In this document: positions 8,660 through 21,033 of the stretch, piece after piece
How positions within the stretch are numbered: the first letter of the stretch is position 1
Layout: each line of letters opens with the position of its first letter
From: Priapulus caudatus
Taxonomy: Eukaryota > Priapulida > Priapulimorpha > Priapulimorphida > Priapulidae
Length of the DNA: 28,210 nucleotides
Reading direction: 5' to 3'
Assembly: GCF_000485595.1 (NCBI RefSeq)
Contig: NW_014578637.1
Span: 79,241 to 107,450 of the forward strand
The notes under the pieces: generated by a model
What the model was told of the DNA's origin: nothing
Database searches by the model: none
The model's input: only the letters and a program-made list of their open reading frames with translations
Position numbers and translations under genes: made by a program

Positions 8660-9615
8660 CTTATTATAGCTTTATGAACCATGTTATACTCGTAAACAGA
8701 ATATTATAACTGTGCACGCCATGTTATAATCCACTATATAGTTCTATTCCAAATTGGAAGTTTTTAGTTAATAGTTTTTCGTAGTTTTCCGTTTGATTTT
8801 ATGATCGTAGTAATTAGAAAGAAATAACGCGAATCCTGTATTTTGTTTATATATTATGTTGCCCTTTTAAATGTGGTAGCATACGCATTTAAACCTTATA
8901 TGTTCGCAGTTTGAAAATCATCTTATGTGGATTATTTATAATCCTAGTGATGTAGTTTGAAATCAGATCGGTCTTCACATCACAATCAAATCACATCTTG
9001 TCAGATTGGGTTTTCACTCGCATAAATTAATGACGATGTTGTTGAAACATGGCGCTGCATTTGCGCTTTCTTACGAGTGACGCATGGATGATATTTTACA
9101 GGCTGATGTTAACGGTAGTATCTGGTGATTTCCCATGATGATGCAGATATTAATCCTGGATGGATCTTTACGTCACAATCTTCATTACACAATTTATTTT
9201 TGTGATTGGCAATTTAAAATTGGATTTCAATTAATGTAGATTCATTTGGCTAGAGTGTAAAAGTAGTGGGCGAGACAGCTCTACAGTATTGAAGCGTGGT
9301 TGCCTGCGATCATATATGTCATCAATAGATGTTTACTACGGATCGTGATGTGTGATCGTGAACTGGAGATTCCTTACCTTGGCCTGAGTTTATTTTATAA
9401 AAAATCTATTGCGGAGGTCATCGGGAGTTTAAAACCAACTCCTGATCATATTTTTTTTACATGTAATTAAAGATTTTTGATTAAAAATTTAAGCGTAGGA
9501 CTTACGCGTTTGCATTTTTTATGTACTATTGCATTATTTTTATATTGGAAAATTAAAAATATTTCTACGAATGTATAAATGAAGGAAGTAGAATAATGGC
9601 ATTTTAGGGTAAAAT
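8660..9615. other. AT-rich intergenic stretch, nothing recognised
   Basis: No open frame, repeat or RNA gene that I can support. The sequence is AT-rich, with short homopolymers. Confidence 0.6.
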
Positions 9616-9617
9616 GT

Positions 9618-9626
9618 AGTGCGTGC

Positions 9627-9658
<32 letters not shown>

Positions 9659-9700
9659 TTGCGTGCGTGCTTGCGTGCGTGCGTGCGTGCGTGCGTGCGT
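9618..9700. repeat. GTGC tetranucleotide microsatellite
   Basis: Nearly pure (GCGT)n with a few GCTT interruptions. Cys/Val/Arg and His/Ala/Arg/Thr frames are artefacts of the repeat. Confidence 0.95.
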
Positions 9701-9830
9701 CTATAACGTTAAGAAAATCGGGGGAAATCATTCCATTACCTGTCTTACACCGTCAGTTTCACGTCTGTCTGGGTATATTTGTCTTTTGGTAGTTTCTCAT
9801 CGTCATCTCCCTACAATCTCTTCTCGCTCT

Positions 9831-9952
9831 CTCTCCGCCTCTGTCTTTCTTATCTCGTCTTTCTTCCTCCCCCCTCCTCCGCCTGCCCTCTCTATCTCTC
9901 CCCTTTCTCGCTCGCTCTCTCCGCCTCTGTCTTTCTTACCTCGTCTTTCTTC
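9831..9952. repeat. CT-rich tract with a duplicated 36-bp block
   Basis: CTCTCCGCCTCTGTCTTTCT plus TATCTCGTCTTTCTTC at 9831-9866 recurs at 9917-9952 with one change. The rest is CT-rich. Confidence 0.8.
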
Positions 9953-9974
9953 ACCCTCTATATATATATATACA

Positions 9975-10110
9975 GGGACCGCGGAACGATGTTTGAAGTG
10001 GGGGTGTTCAATTTGTTACGATCCAGTAGAGCGATTTTGTGATAGCGCCGGTGCTAGGGGTGGGTACGGGAAGGGGTTGTCCCATCCCGCGCGAAGCGCG
10101 GAATTATAAG
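9975..10110. mobile_element. possible end of a hAT-like non-autonomous element
   Basis: Right after a TA run the sequence begins CAGGGACCGCGGAACGATG and turns G-rich, as short hAT-type elements often do. It ends in a small palindrome (CCGCGCGAAGCGCGG at 10087-10101) and an AAATAAATAAATAAAT tail. No matching opposite terminus found. Confidence 0.3.
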
Positions 10111-10373
10111 CTCTAATAATAAATAAATAAATTTATCGGTTGCCTCATCATCCGTCGGGCGCGCCCGAAATCGTGGTGAGTGTGTTACTCATCATGACTT
10201 TTGCGATTGCTGGGAGAACGTTAGCGGTCGCAACTCCTGCTAATGAGGCTCCTTATAAGCGCTAGCACTAATTACAACGGGGGAAGTAATAATCAGTGCC
10301 GAAATGCCGGTACAGCGATGTTTAAACGCGTTTCCACGAATTCCACTTCCATGTGGTTTTATTTATTCCGGGG

Positions 10374-10744
10374 CACTGGCGGATCCGGGATTTCAATGAG
10401 GGGGTGAGTAATAGGCGGGGGTATAGGGGTTCTCCTCAGCAAATTTTGAAAATGTAGATCGCAGGAGATGGTATTTGAGGTACTTTTGAGCTTCATTCTG
10501 ATTTACAGCACAGCCTTCATTCTGCAACCTGCTTTACCACTCAATTACATAATTTTATATTAATTTAACCCATGCATCAGGACCAGGTAGAGTTTTGTAC
10601 AGCCACGCGACCATTATACTTAGTAATAATTAATTAGTATAATATACCAACACACAAGCCTATATTATGTGTAAACATATTGTTACTCTAGCGGAGGGGG
10701 GAGGGGCAGCCACCCAATCCACCACCCCTCTTAATCCGCCACTG
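10374..10744. mobile_element. 371-bp hAT-like MITE
   Basis: The left end CACTGGCGGATCCGGGATTT and the right end, reversed, CAGTGGCGGATTAAGAGGGG share CAnTGGCGGAT, a common hAT-type terminus. Both are followed by G-rich then AT-rich sequence. Flanks TTCCGGGG and CGGGGGTA overlap imperfectly, so the expected 8-bp target duplication is not clean. No coding capacity. Confidence 0.65.
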
Positions 10745-10944
10745 CGGGGGTATAGCTTTGAAGTGTTTGTTGTGAACTTTGCACATAAGACATCAAAACA
10801 GGAAGATGTGTGTGTGAACGACCCATGTTCTTAACTTCCTTCTTAAATCAAAATTCATCAGAATACTGTATAAAACTTTAGCCCCATAGCTGACGACACC
10901 ATTATACAGGAGGGATCTCTTCAAAGACACGGAGGCAGTCGGTT

Positions 10945-11327
10945 TTTGCTACGAGACGAGTGGTGTACGGCGTGTATCGTCGGAGAGTTGCTACTTGGAG
11001 CGTGTGTCGCCCCGTGTCGCCGTAGCGAGAGAACGAGAGGTGTACGGCTAGTGTCGTCGGGGAGACGGTGTAACTGTTGCTATGTAGAGCGTGTGTCGCC
11101 GTAGCGAGAGGACGAGAGGTGTACGGCGTGTGTCGTCGGGGAGACGGTGTTGCTATGTAGAGCTTGTGTCGCCGTAGCGAGAGGACGAGTTGGGTACGGC
11201 TAGTGTCGTCGGGGAGACGGTGTTGCTATGTAGAGCGTCTGTCGCCGTAGCGTGAGGACGAGTGGTGTACGACGTGTGACGTCGGGGAAACAGTGTTGCT
11301 ATGTAGAGCGTGTGTCGCGTAGCGATG
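10945..11327. repeat. 73-bp minisatellite, about five units
   Basis: Units start at 11030, 11109, 11182 and 11255, with a diverged unit from about 10950. Each carries GACGAG, GTGTACGGC, GTCGTCGGGGAGACGGTG, TTGCTATGTAGAGC and TGTCGCCGTAGCG blocks. Periods are 79, 73 and 73 bp. GC-rich and CpG-rich compared with its flanks. Confidence 0.9.
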
Positions 11328-11334
11328 GGAGACT

Positions 11335-11945
11335 ATCTATGTCTAGACTATGGGACTGGCTATTCCGTCATAGGGAGCGAAACCCTGACAACTTGGCCCA
11401 TTTAGACGTGTTTTTGTACGTTTTTTACTCTGCTATTCTTCTGCCTCAGCATACTTTGCCTTTACCTCATCTACAGCTTGCTTATCTGCTGCAGCATGTG
11501 AAACACCACTACACACACTGCTCTCACTATTAATTTCCTCCCTCTCTCGAGTTGCTGCGCACAGCATTCAGGTTATCAGTTATCAGTTATCAGACTGCTA
11601 CGCTAAACATTCTAGAGCCCTTAGAGAGGCTAAGCCTATTATCTTCATTTTCGGCTTGCATAACTACATTGCGATATCTAATCTGAATTCAGAGTGCTTC
11701 CAGCTTGCTTATCACAGATTTACACTTGCATAATTCATACGTAACCTTTTTTCTCAGTAACCCGGATGATCCTGATCCTACCTACATTACACAGCTCTCG
11801 AGTCAGTTTATCGATTCTGGCTATACACTGCCTCTGTTTATTCAATGCAATATTTTGCTTTTTTGCTCGCTTCTGCAACCTTCTCTCCTGTTCGCTTCCT
11901 GTTTTCTTTCTTCCACGAAGAAATTCTACTGAATGTGCTCCAGAA
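11335..11945 (-). pseudogene. decayed coiled-coil coding remnant
   Basis: Read on the minus strand from 11945 downward, coding-like text runs through several frames. First VEFLRGRKKTGSEQERRLQK and RAKKQNIALNKQ, then RIDKLTRELCNVG, a shift to KKVTYELCKCKSVISKLEAL, a stop, VVMQAENEDNRLSLSKGS, a gap, then DKQAVDEVKAKYAEAEE, a stop, and KRTKTRLNGPSCQGFAPYD. The first part is a plausible coiled coil and the whole is too consistent to be noise. Stops and shifts mean it is broken, or hit by assembly errors. I do not recognise the family; a transposon-encoded protein is one possibility. Confidence 0.4.
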
Positions 11946-12460
11946 TAGTAGACATACGTAATTAGTATAATAATAGATAGCACAGTGTTTCTTGTACAGC
12001 TGGGACTAGCCTAACCTACGGTCCCTACCCCTACCCCTAATTATTGTAATACCGATAGCTATGACAGAAGTTAGATCATAGCAATAGGTTCAAATAGTTG
12101 TGTAATTATTCAAATACTGTATCTTCCTACTAGATTTTTTAAATAATTATAATAATGGATATATAATAAATATAATAAAATCATAATATTAATGGCTATG
12201 TATAGTGCATAGCTATGCTATTGGCTGCCAGCCATGCATGCAAGCAATTGGGTGGCTTTCCTGATAATGGCGAACATCAAGCTGATAATAAACTATTATA
12301 TATATATATATATATGTTAACAGCAAGGTCGACCTTGAGCAGCATAGCAGCCATGTGGTTGCAATGGTTCGCCCCACAAGTATGAAGTGATTTACAACAC
12401 GGGGTATTATAAGGAATTATATGTTATAGAATAATAATCAGTCACGTGACGAATCCTCGC

Positions 12461-12462
<2 letters not shown>
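11946..12462. other. AT-rich stretch with TA microsatellite
   Basis: No gene seen. A (TA)n run lies at 12297-12316, and the rest is AT-rich unique-looking sequence. Confidence 0.6.
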
Positions 12463-12535
<73 letters not shown>

Positions 12536-12573
12536 CTCTTCTCCCTCTCTGCTCTCTCTCGGCTCTCCTCTCT

Positions 12574-12639
<66 letters not shown>

Positions 12640-12695
12640 TCTCTCTCTCTCTCTCTCGCCTCTCTCTTCTCTCTCTCTCTCTCTTCTCTCTTACG

Positions 12696-12726
<31 letters not shown>

Positions 12727-12764
12727 CTCTCTCTCTCTTCTCTCTCTCTGTCTCTTCTCTCTCT

Positions 12765-12842
<78 letters not shown>
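12463..12842. repeat. 380-bp TC/GA dinucleotide tract
   Basis: Almost pure polypyrimidine on the + strand with scattered interruptions (TCTTCTC, CTCGG, TTACG). Long Ser/Leu and Arg/Glu frames on the two strands come only from the repeat. Confidence 0.98.
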
Positions 12843-12843
<1 letters not shown>

Positions 12844-12959
12844 ACATCTTCGATTTACCCGAATCGTCTTTGATACAATGCACCCAGCATTATCATGACT
12901 CAGTACACACGCATTATCATACAACGAAACACCGGCTCATGAGTGCACAAATGAATCAC

Positions 12960-13475
12960 CAAATCCAGAAAATTTCACATAAACTAACCGCGCTTTATTG
13001 TATACTTTCCTACCACGCATAGCCCCGCGTATAATATAGCCTATGCGCGATACCGCGCGTGTATATTTTGACTCTAATTAAACTAACCGCGCTTTATTAA
13101 ACTCAACACTCACGTGTCTATGATTGGTAGAATTTATAGAAATGTCACTCAACTCGTTCGCGAGACATCAGAGCAAGTATACTTTTCTACCACCCATAGC
13201 CCCGCGTATAGCCAGCTATATACAACATGCATCAGCATGCGCGATACCGCGCGCACATATTTTCGAATTAATTCCGCGCGTTATTAAACTCAACACTCAG
13301 AAAGATTACAGCATAAAGCTTAAGATTACAGAATTATCGCATGCGGGTGCGAATATTTTCGCCGCGAAATTCGCATGGCGTGTCCCCCTCCTAGACATGT
13401 GTAGGATTTCCAGAAATCCTTCGTTTGCGAGATGTGAGAGCAAGTATACTATCCTACCGCGTAATAGCGCAATGC
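12960..13475. repeat. degenerate tandem repeat, about 180-270-bp spacing
   Basis: A block with CTACCACnCATAGCCCCGCG and GCGCGATACCGCGCG occurs at about 13009-13060 and 13189-13254. GAGCAAGTATACTnTCCTAC-like text recurs at 13172 and 13438. TAAACTCAACACTCA appears at 13098 and 13284. It looks like two to three diverged copies of one repeat, the last running into the TG tract. Confidence 0.65.
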
Positions 13476-13478
13476 GGA

Positions 13479-13479
<1 letters not shown>

Positions 13480-13563
<84 letters not shown>

Positions 13564-13593
13564 CGTGCGTGTGCGTGCGCGTGCGTGCGTGTG
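13480..13593. repeat. TG then CGTG microsatellite
   Basis: (GT)n of about 75 bases with one GCGTGC interruption, then (GCGT)n. It directly follows the last degenerate repeat copy. Confidence 0.97.
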
Positions 13594-13599
13594 GAAGGT

Positions 13600-14160
13600 G
13601 GGGGTGATCGACGGTATACAATGCGCCAGTGTGCGCAATACTGCCGCGAAGATATTTTTATTGTCGAAAAATTAATATGGTTATTATTTTACCCGCCATC
13701 TATCAACAAGATTTCAGCGCTAAAATGTGTCTTCTTAATAAAAATGCAATGTCTACAAATCAAATAATATATTGTATATGTACGAGTAAATGAAATACAT
13801 AACCTTGTTGGGGCGTTGCTTATAAATTGTCAGCTGTTCTTTCAGTGCTTCGTACTTTCTGGCGGTGTTGTACAGTGTTTGTAAATTGCAGCGCCATTGT
13901 TCGACAGTCACGTTTACTTTCTGATGTAAAGTTGCCCTTGTTACATTTATTCTCTTGTCAACTAATCTATTGTATCTCCCTTTGCATTTCGGTTACTTTA
14001 CTCGCTCATTTACGCATGTAGGCCTATCACTAACTGCTCTGGCTTATTTCGATTCAGCGTGTTCTATGTGTAATGCGGTTGTTACTTACGGCAATGTCGC
14101 TTCTACACAAACCTAATTTCTGCTTTACGATCACCATCTTTCATTAGCTGGTTTATTGAA
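13600..14160. other. no supported feature
   Basis: AT-rich sequence with short open frames only. Nothing recognised. Confidence 0.5.
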
Positions 14161-14165
14161 GTAAT

Positions 14166-14505
14166 GTATTGAGATTGGGATGTGAGATATGCACCTACTG
14201 GCTACTGCTGACCGGCTCCTCACGTTTTTAAGCATATAGCATCGACCGAATATCGTTGCCTTTGAGAGATAACGCGCTAAGATTCCCGCTCCAGTATACC
14301 CTATAAATGAGAATAGGACCATGTAAAAGGCATGGTGTAGCCGCTAAAGTGAAATATTGAGATCAGGATTTGGTATTACGTACCAGCTACTTGCCGGTTC
14401 CCCTTTTTTATGCACATAAGATCGACTGAAGTTCATTAATTGTCTTTGAGTAGTAATGCGCTGAGATGACCGTACTGGCAAACACTATACAGTAGTGTAT
14501 ATGAC
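14166..14505. repeat. two-copy degenerate tandem duplication, period 188 bp
   Basis: TATTGAGATTGGGATGTGAG at 14166 and TATTGAGATCAGGATTTGGT at 14354 open copies that both run through CTACTnGCnGGTTCC-like text, ATCGACnGAA and GTCTTTGAG...AATGCGCT. Many substitutions, so the duplication is old. Confidence 0.6.
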
Positions 14506-15420
14506 TATCTGTAAAGTAGGGCATTACGTCCCAAGCGATACTAACACCGACCAACACAGTAGATTGGTAAATATGATACTATTTGACTGCCTGGAATCCC
14601 TAAGTTGGCAAAGCAGGACACATTAGCAGTACCTATCTAATCGCTTTTCGTCGACGGTCGCTTTAAGTCAAGATGCTTCTGCTGACGTAGACGTGGTAGA
14701 CTCGGATATTAGCTGTTAGTTTTACCCGTGTGTACAAAGTATTTATCATACAGGCCTAGTATTATAGGCTTATACTATGCTCGCTCTCTCTCTCTCTCTT
14801 AAATGGTTAGTTTCCCATTTTGCATACACGAACTTGCTTCGCATAGTAACTGCTTTCTTTATGCTTATCATTTGCTGCTTTCTCACACACACGCACGCAC
14901 GCACACAAATACACCACCCCACAAGCATATGCACTATACTTCTCTTGGTAATTGTTTATTATTGACGGTAGACATTGATATTATGAATCATAATACGGCA
15001 ATGCGTTTTATTAGATCAGTGTTCAAACGTACGGTTATTTACAAAAGGTTACAAAGAGTTTTCATGGCCACATTTTAGGTAGATTCAAAACACACAAAAA
15101 TCACAAACATAACACAGTCCGGTTGTATACCTTAAAGGTTTGAAGACTTTCTCAATTAATTCCTAGTCCAGCTTCCACTTTGGAAAGAAACTGTAACCAT
15201 TGAGTTGCATTCGTAGGTATTCCGCACTGCTCCAGTTCACATGCGTGCAGTGTGCTCGCTTGTTGTTCACAGAGCCAAGCTGATCTTACATGTAAGTCTG
15301 ACAGTTCGAGATGAACTTTCTGCTTACATCTCTACGACATCGCCATAGAGTTATTATGCATTGCCATGTGTGATTATAGGGTGTTTTCAGAGCTAACTCT
15401 TCACTTACACAACTTCACAT
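14506..15420. other. no supported feature
   Basis: Short TC (14783-14799) and CACG microsatellites only. No coding frame convinces. Confidence 0.5.
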
Positions 15421-15427
15421 GTTACAT

Positions 15428-15613
15428 TTAAACGATTTTTTCTTTCGTATTTTTCTTCTTCGTTTTCTCTCCCGTGTGGGTTCTCATGTGTGCCTTCCGA
15501 TTACACAGCTGGGAGAAGGTAGCATCACAGCAATCACACTTATACGGTTTCTCTCCCGTGTGAGTTCTCATATGTGTCTTGATTACGCCGTATGTGAGGA
15601 AGGCAGCATACAT
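15428..15613 (-). CDS. in-frame C-terminal end of the zinc-finger protein
   Basis: This open stretch holds the C-terminal half of one finger ([16 protein letters not shown]) and one complete finger ([21 protein letters not shown]) joined by a canonical TGEKPYK linker, then a basic [10 protein letters not shown] tail. The Met at its start is internal to a finger, so it is not the true start. The reading frame is lost upstream, at the Cys pair of the half finger. Confidence 0.6.
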   Translation of the reverse strand: MYAAFLTYGVIKTHMRTHTGEKPYKCDCCDATFSQLCNRKAHMRTHTGEKTKKKNTKEKIV

Positions 15614-16350
15614 CAGCGTTGCACTTGATATGGTTTCTCTCCCGTGGTGAGTTCTGCATGTGTGATCTTCACTTCAGCCCAGGCAGGAGAGAGGTAGGCA
15701 TCAAGCAGATGGCGGCCCTTATTCGCGTTTCTCTCCCATGTGAGTTGCTAATGTGTTTCTTCACACTACTTCAGACATGAGAAGGCAGCATACATAGATA
15801 TTATATATGGGTTTCTCTCCGTCCGGTGTGAGTTGTGCATGATGTATCTTAGAGGGCAGCGATGTTGCAGAGGGCAGCATCACATAGAATCGGCATTTTA
15901 TGGTTTTCGCGTGTTGAGTTTCAGGTGTGTTTACTAAAGCAATTGGGAGATAGGTAGCCTCACATCGACTGCGGGCATTATAGCGGTTTCTCTCCTGTGT
16001 GAGTTCTCATGTGTCTCTTCACACTACTCAGACATGAGCAGGCAGATCAACGCGTTAACTGTATATTGGTTGTCTCTCGCTGTGTGAGTTCTCATATGTC
16101 TCGTTCAGAGAGCAACGCGCTGTTGAGAGGCGCTCACTCCACACGCTGCATTTATTGTGTTTCTCTCCGTGTGAGGTTCTCAATGTGTTTCTTGAGTAGT
16201 ACCGCGATTGTGCGAAAGGTAGGCATCAACGGGGCCGTTTGAGCGGTTTTCTCTCCGTATGATTTTCATGTGTCCTTCGCCACTACTCAGACGGATAAGG
16301 CAGCATCAGCACAGTTCGCAGCTGCATATTGGATTTTTTCTCCGGATTAA
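15428..16350 (-). pseudogene. C2H2 zinc-finger array, about eleven modules, mostly frame-broken
   Basis: On the minus strand, linker-coding text (THTGEKP; on the + strand TTTCTCTCCCGTGTGAGTT) recurs every 84-95 bp near 15462, 15548, 15632, 15727, 15811, 15901, 15986, 16069, 16159, 16249 and 16335. Only the last module and a half share one frame: [20 protein letters not shown], then [18 protein letters not shown], a perfect C-x2-C-x12-H-x3-H finger, and a Lys-rich end with a stop at 15428. The modules further upstream carry indels and substitutions. Known: such arrays bind DNA in the nucleus. Here it is a pseudogene or a gene damaged by assembly indels. No KRAB, BTB or ZAD domain is visible. 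Confidence 0.75.
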
Positions 16351-16499
16351 TTCTCCGTATCCTCGGGCTTCAGAGAAAGCTGGCCACGTACTGGTTAAGG
16401 CTACGTCAGCTGTTTACCGGGTGTCTGCTAAAGTTTCGTCAGCTGTGTTTTTGGATTGCGTAGACTGCCTTGTCGTCTTGTAGAAATTCACGTCGTATA

Positions 16500-19400
16500 T
16501 TAAGGACGAGCAGATTTAGAGACAAAAAAAAAAAAAAATAAATGTTTATTGTTGAGTCAAAGAATATGCACAAGAGTTTTGTTTTATTGTTGATTCTTTG
16601 TTATTAGGTAGTTCTTTCATGCTTCAAATGGGACACCTGGTTTCCGCCAGAAGTTGCCTAAGTTTGCATATTAAATGGCCCGCCATTTCAAATTTTGAGG
16701 GTTTAAGTTATGTCTATACGAATATTCATCTTTTCAGTTTCAGTAAGCTGTATTAGAAGGTTAGATAGATATATGACGCCAATGAAACTAAGAATATTGT
16801 AGAAGCTCACATGATTGCTCATGAATAACTAGGTCGAGGTCAGATGTCGAAATTAGTCAAAATTGAATTTTTTAACCAAGAGCATAATCAAGAACTACGC
16901 TAGCATAACAGATCAACGAATGGAAACAAGCTGATGCAAATTGTTTGACTCAACGTGCATTTTTCTGAATATTGTATCTATATAAAGTAAGCTATTGCGA
17001 GATTTTCAGTGTTTTTCTCCTTTTCATGGATACCTACATTATTGCTTGCGTGACAGCATTGTCTAGAGTCCAGTAAAATGGTCTTGGATAACTTTGTATC
17101 TCACCAATGCATGGCAGCGATTAGCAATTTTGATTCCGTCTTTCTGTTTCCGCTGTGCTGCGAAACATCTAAGAGTGATAATTTTTGCCATCTAGACAGA
17201 GTAGTTTCTGTCACGTTCATAGCTGACATGTGATCCAAACATCACTTGATGGGAGAGAAAGTATGCATGGGCGATGGGGTCATGTATCCGCAACTTCGCG
17301 GCGTCAAGGTCCGACGTACATCACCGGCAAGTCCAGTGCTACAAGAACACTTCTCAAGTCTAAAATGCTACGTTCGGTAAGCGTGGCGAAAATGGTGGTG
17401 AGGAATTTCTGTATGAACAGACATAGCAGAGATGATAGTTTGGCGAAGATGCAAGACGACATCTGATTTACTTGTTGGAGATGCTCGTATCCACACGAGA
17501 TTAAGCGGAGTCTGGTGGGCCTGTCATGCAAGAGTAACACTGGACAGCACAAAGGAAGACGTCTGTTCCATTTCGTTCTAATATAGTTAGACCCTACCGA
17601 CTGTAGCTGGGCATATATGTCAACCTGGAACGTTTGTGACCAATGATGTATGAGTCAACATGGCAGGCCGATAGTAACGTTTGACCAGCCTTCTCTGGTG
17701 AAGGGCGAAAGCTAGATACATATGCAGCCAAGAAGGGAGAGAGGCTGAGGAATGTCATCCGTTACTAGCTTGGAGCCTTCGCATAAGAACTGATGTCGTT
17801 TTCGTTGCGCGTGTATGGTGTTGCGCTTGGCGGTGAGGGTACCCGTCGGGCACCTCCCGAGGAGGACGGCTGTGGAGCATTTGGCTCATTTCTGAAGTCG
17901 AGTGGATCTCTCACTTGGCTCGAGTAGGGCCTTTTGCCGTGTACACAGTCACAGCATATGCTCAGCGGGAAGCGCCGTTGCAAGAGCAGTCAGGGGCACT
18001 GTTTTGGTGGATGGGCTCTAAACGGCGTCGCGTTTTGAAGAAGATATAAAGAAAAGCGCTACGAACGAGGTGTGGCCCATGCTCGTGCAGATGTTTGACA
18101 AAGTTTGTCGGGTGCTTGAAACACATGTTAATGGTGCGACAAATAATGATGATACCTCGCAAGCACTCGATCAGAGCTTTTGCCAGAAAGGAAGGCTTGA
18201 CATATCTGGCAACACCAAGGGTACAGTTATTGAACAGAACAATTGGTGCTTCTGAGATATAACTATAAGGCGCTCAACGCAGCTGGCAATTCATGGGTTC
18301 ACCTGAAGTCCTGAAGAAAATGCTTATCATAGCTTCGCAGCAAGTGGGCTGAACGTTTATGGATAAGTCCGTGCATCCTGTGTTCTGCAGGACATGCTGA
18401 ACATCGGAGTTTTATGGGTGAATAGTCTTTTGTCAGACGTAGGCGATCGATTCATGGGCTGCTTGGCCAACAGATCGATAATTGAGCAGGTTTGTAATTG
18501 AAGGTCTCTAAAGAGCTAAGGGTCGGATCACGCAATGGAGGAGGGATGCGCGAGACGCAACGAGACAAGGTGGGCTGCTGACGATGCCTGATTCTGCATA
18601 TAAGACGGCGAGATGGAATATGCTCGAGGTAGCTAAAGACAGGACCAGAGTGTGAAGCTCAGTCAATGTGGCAATGAGCAAGATATGGCAGATACGGCAA
18701 TCTATTCTTGAATACGCGTTGAAAGCGCATGACCCGTTTCGATGAACGAAGTGATGTTACTTGTATGACATTGCAAACATGGCATTGCCTCAAGTGTTGT
18801 CGCAACGTCACATGGGCTGAAGATATAGGCAGTCGAGTCATTACGAGCATGGACGGCGGGGTTCAAATTATGTCTTCACGAAAAAGAGACAAGTGAAAGT
18901 GAGGGAAGCAAAGGTGATTTCCGATGGAGAGGAATTGGTTTTTGTGCGATCGCGCCGTTCTTTCAGAGACTCCCGATCATTCAGCAAATAAACAGTTGAT
19001 ATGATATGCTAAATAAGGTTTTGCAGATTACGAGCTGTGATTTTTCCACCATCCTCTTTACAAAGCATTGGTCCTTACTAAGGTCGCTACAAAAGAAACT
19101 TGGCGGAGGTGCTATTTCTAAACTCTGGCAGAGACACAGCAATACATTAATTCCAGAAGGGCAGAATGGCAATGTTCTAGTATGGTGTGTCTGGGTCTAC
19201 AGCGTTTGCGCATGGGTTCCAAGGGGGATATACAGTGGACAACACACGAGCGGGCAGGGCGGGTGGCAATCGTCAGCAAAAGTAAGACTAGCGGTTGGAG
19301 CTTACTATTTGATAGAATAGACAAGAAGATCAGTTCCTAATGAACATACAAAAAAGAGTTCATACAACATGGGCTTTCTGGAGTAAGAGGATGAGGAAAC

Positions 19401-21030
19401 AGGAATGAAACGCATTTATGCAGAAGACTGACGCGATTGTTTGTTGTCTGACAGCGCGTGAACAGTGGCGTGTACAGAACGACATTTGTCATTGCAAGAG
19501 GATACGACATAGGCTTGTGCTCTTCGTGCAGTAGCACATAAACCAGGGTACCAGCTTGGTTCATGAATGTCAGAGAAGAAGTGGCAATTAAGAGACACTG
19601 TGGAACATCCAGACGACATCTGCATTTTAGTGAAGCGGCTATGCACATACCTCCCATTCTGGCATGCTTCTATGTAGGTGCGATAGCAATCTGGAGCTCC
19701 AGTGGAATCGGCAAGGTTGTGTGCTACGAATCGGACGATACTAATGCAGATAGGTGAAGTGCTTTCATGTGCAAGTTTATAGTCTAGCCATGATGAAGAT
19801 AGAGATGGCTGGGGCCAAAGCGATTGGTATGTGTGTATGGTAGACAAGGTGCGCACTTTTGAATAGTCTACGGTAGAAAGATGTTTTTGGTGAAGTTTGT
19901 GAAGAGGCGTCAAGAAGTGTGACATTCAAGGTTGCCGACCGACAGAAGATGGCTTGACAAGTAATTCTTATAGAGTTTTTTCCTACAGACGTCAAATATG
20001 GAATAGGAAACGTAACAATAAAAGCCGGACGTATTGGGGTTGGAATATCCATGTGATAAGTTTTGAGTGCCCGAGAGAATAGACCCACAGCTCTGATGCT
20101 CTATTGAGATAATACGTTGCAAATGTAAGGAGTATTGTGACTGAATGATATGTTGTGCAAGAAGAAGCGGGATGTTCTGGGCATGAAGGGCTGTGGAGAA
20201 GTGTCAAGGACGGAGCTTTGTGGCAAAATCCCATTGATTGTTTGGAGTACTAATGCACAGTTGTATCGCACAAGGATTAATGTAATATCTAGTGTGTGTT
20301 TAATATTATTTGCAATTGAACCGGTGGTTTTGCAGTACTTGATTAATGTTGTCTTTTCCTTGTTTTGGTTTTAACAATGTGTCATCTGCATAAGTTTTGA
20401 CATATTAGAAGCTAGCGTGTTCAGAGAGGTTATTTGGCTTTTAATATGTGATTTTCATTGCATTGGGCATGTTTCTATTCCACCTCCTAATAGGGTTATT
20501 GGGGCTGAAAATGAATAGTTTGAGAGATTAACTTGAGCAGTCAAATATGAAATAACGGCCCATTTTGAAATTGTGCGATTAGGTAAGTTATGGTGAAAAC
20601 TTGTTGTCCCAGTTTTGGATGATGTCATCGAAGAAGTACATAATAACAAGAATGACATAAAAGCAAGCTTTGCAATTTGTTTGACGTGGAAAAGTCGAAA
20701 TCTGCTCGTCCTATATGGCTCTCCCTACAAATTAGTAAGAGATACAATAAATGATTGAACGCGTGGTATTGATGTGAAGTAAGAAGACGCGCGCCGTTTA
20801 TGTTTTGGCGAATATAATGTATTATGCTGCATATCGAATTATTTATCCAACATTGACGCGCGTGCATTTAAACACTGTAAGGTCAGCACATGTAATAATA
20901 TCACGAAACTAAATTATACACTGAATTAATATAAGAAACATACGTTTCCAATGAAGTCCTGACGTCGTGAGGTGTTTCGTATTAGACTGATGGTTACAAA
21001 TGTTTCTGGGTGTGATTATAGGTATAGCTG
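16500..21030. other. long stretch with no recognised gene
   Basis: Apart from an A14 run at 16525, I see no repeat, RNA or domain. Many open frames of 60-170 codons occur on both strands and overlap each other with similar quality. The longest (minus, 19416-19925) is about what chance gives in a window this size. GC is higher than in the flanks around 17.2-19.9 kb, so an old decayed gene or element is possible. Confidence 0.5.
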
Positions 21031-21033
21031 CTG

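Noticed and set aside
12407-12898. Long Arg/Glu and Ser/Leu frames
   Set aside because: Pure products of the TC/GA tract.
16523-16538. Poly-A tail of a retrocopy of the zinc-finger gene
   Set aside because: The A-run is on the + strand, while the zinc-finger array is on the minus strand.
17765-17983. Minus-strand Pro/Ser-rich frame on the same strand as the zinc fingers
   Set aside because: Only 72 codons, no splice sites or family match. Plausible as a zinc-finger linker exon but not supportable.
19416-19925. Longest minus-strand open frame, 169 codons
   Set aside because: About one frame of this length is expected by chance. Overlapping frames look equally protein-like and no domain is visible.
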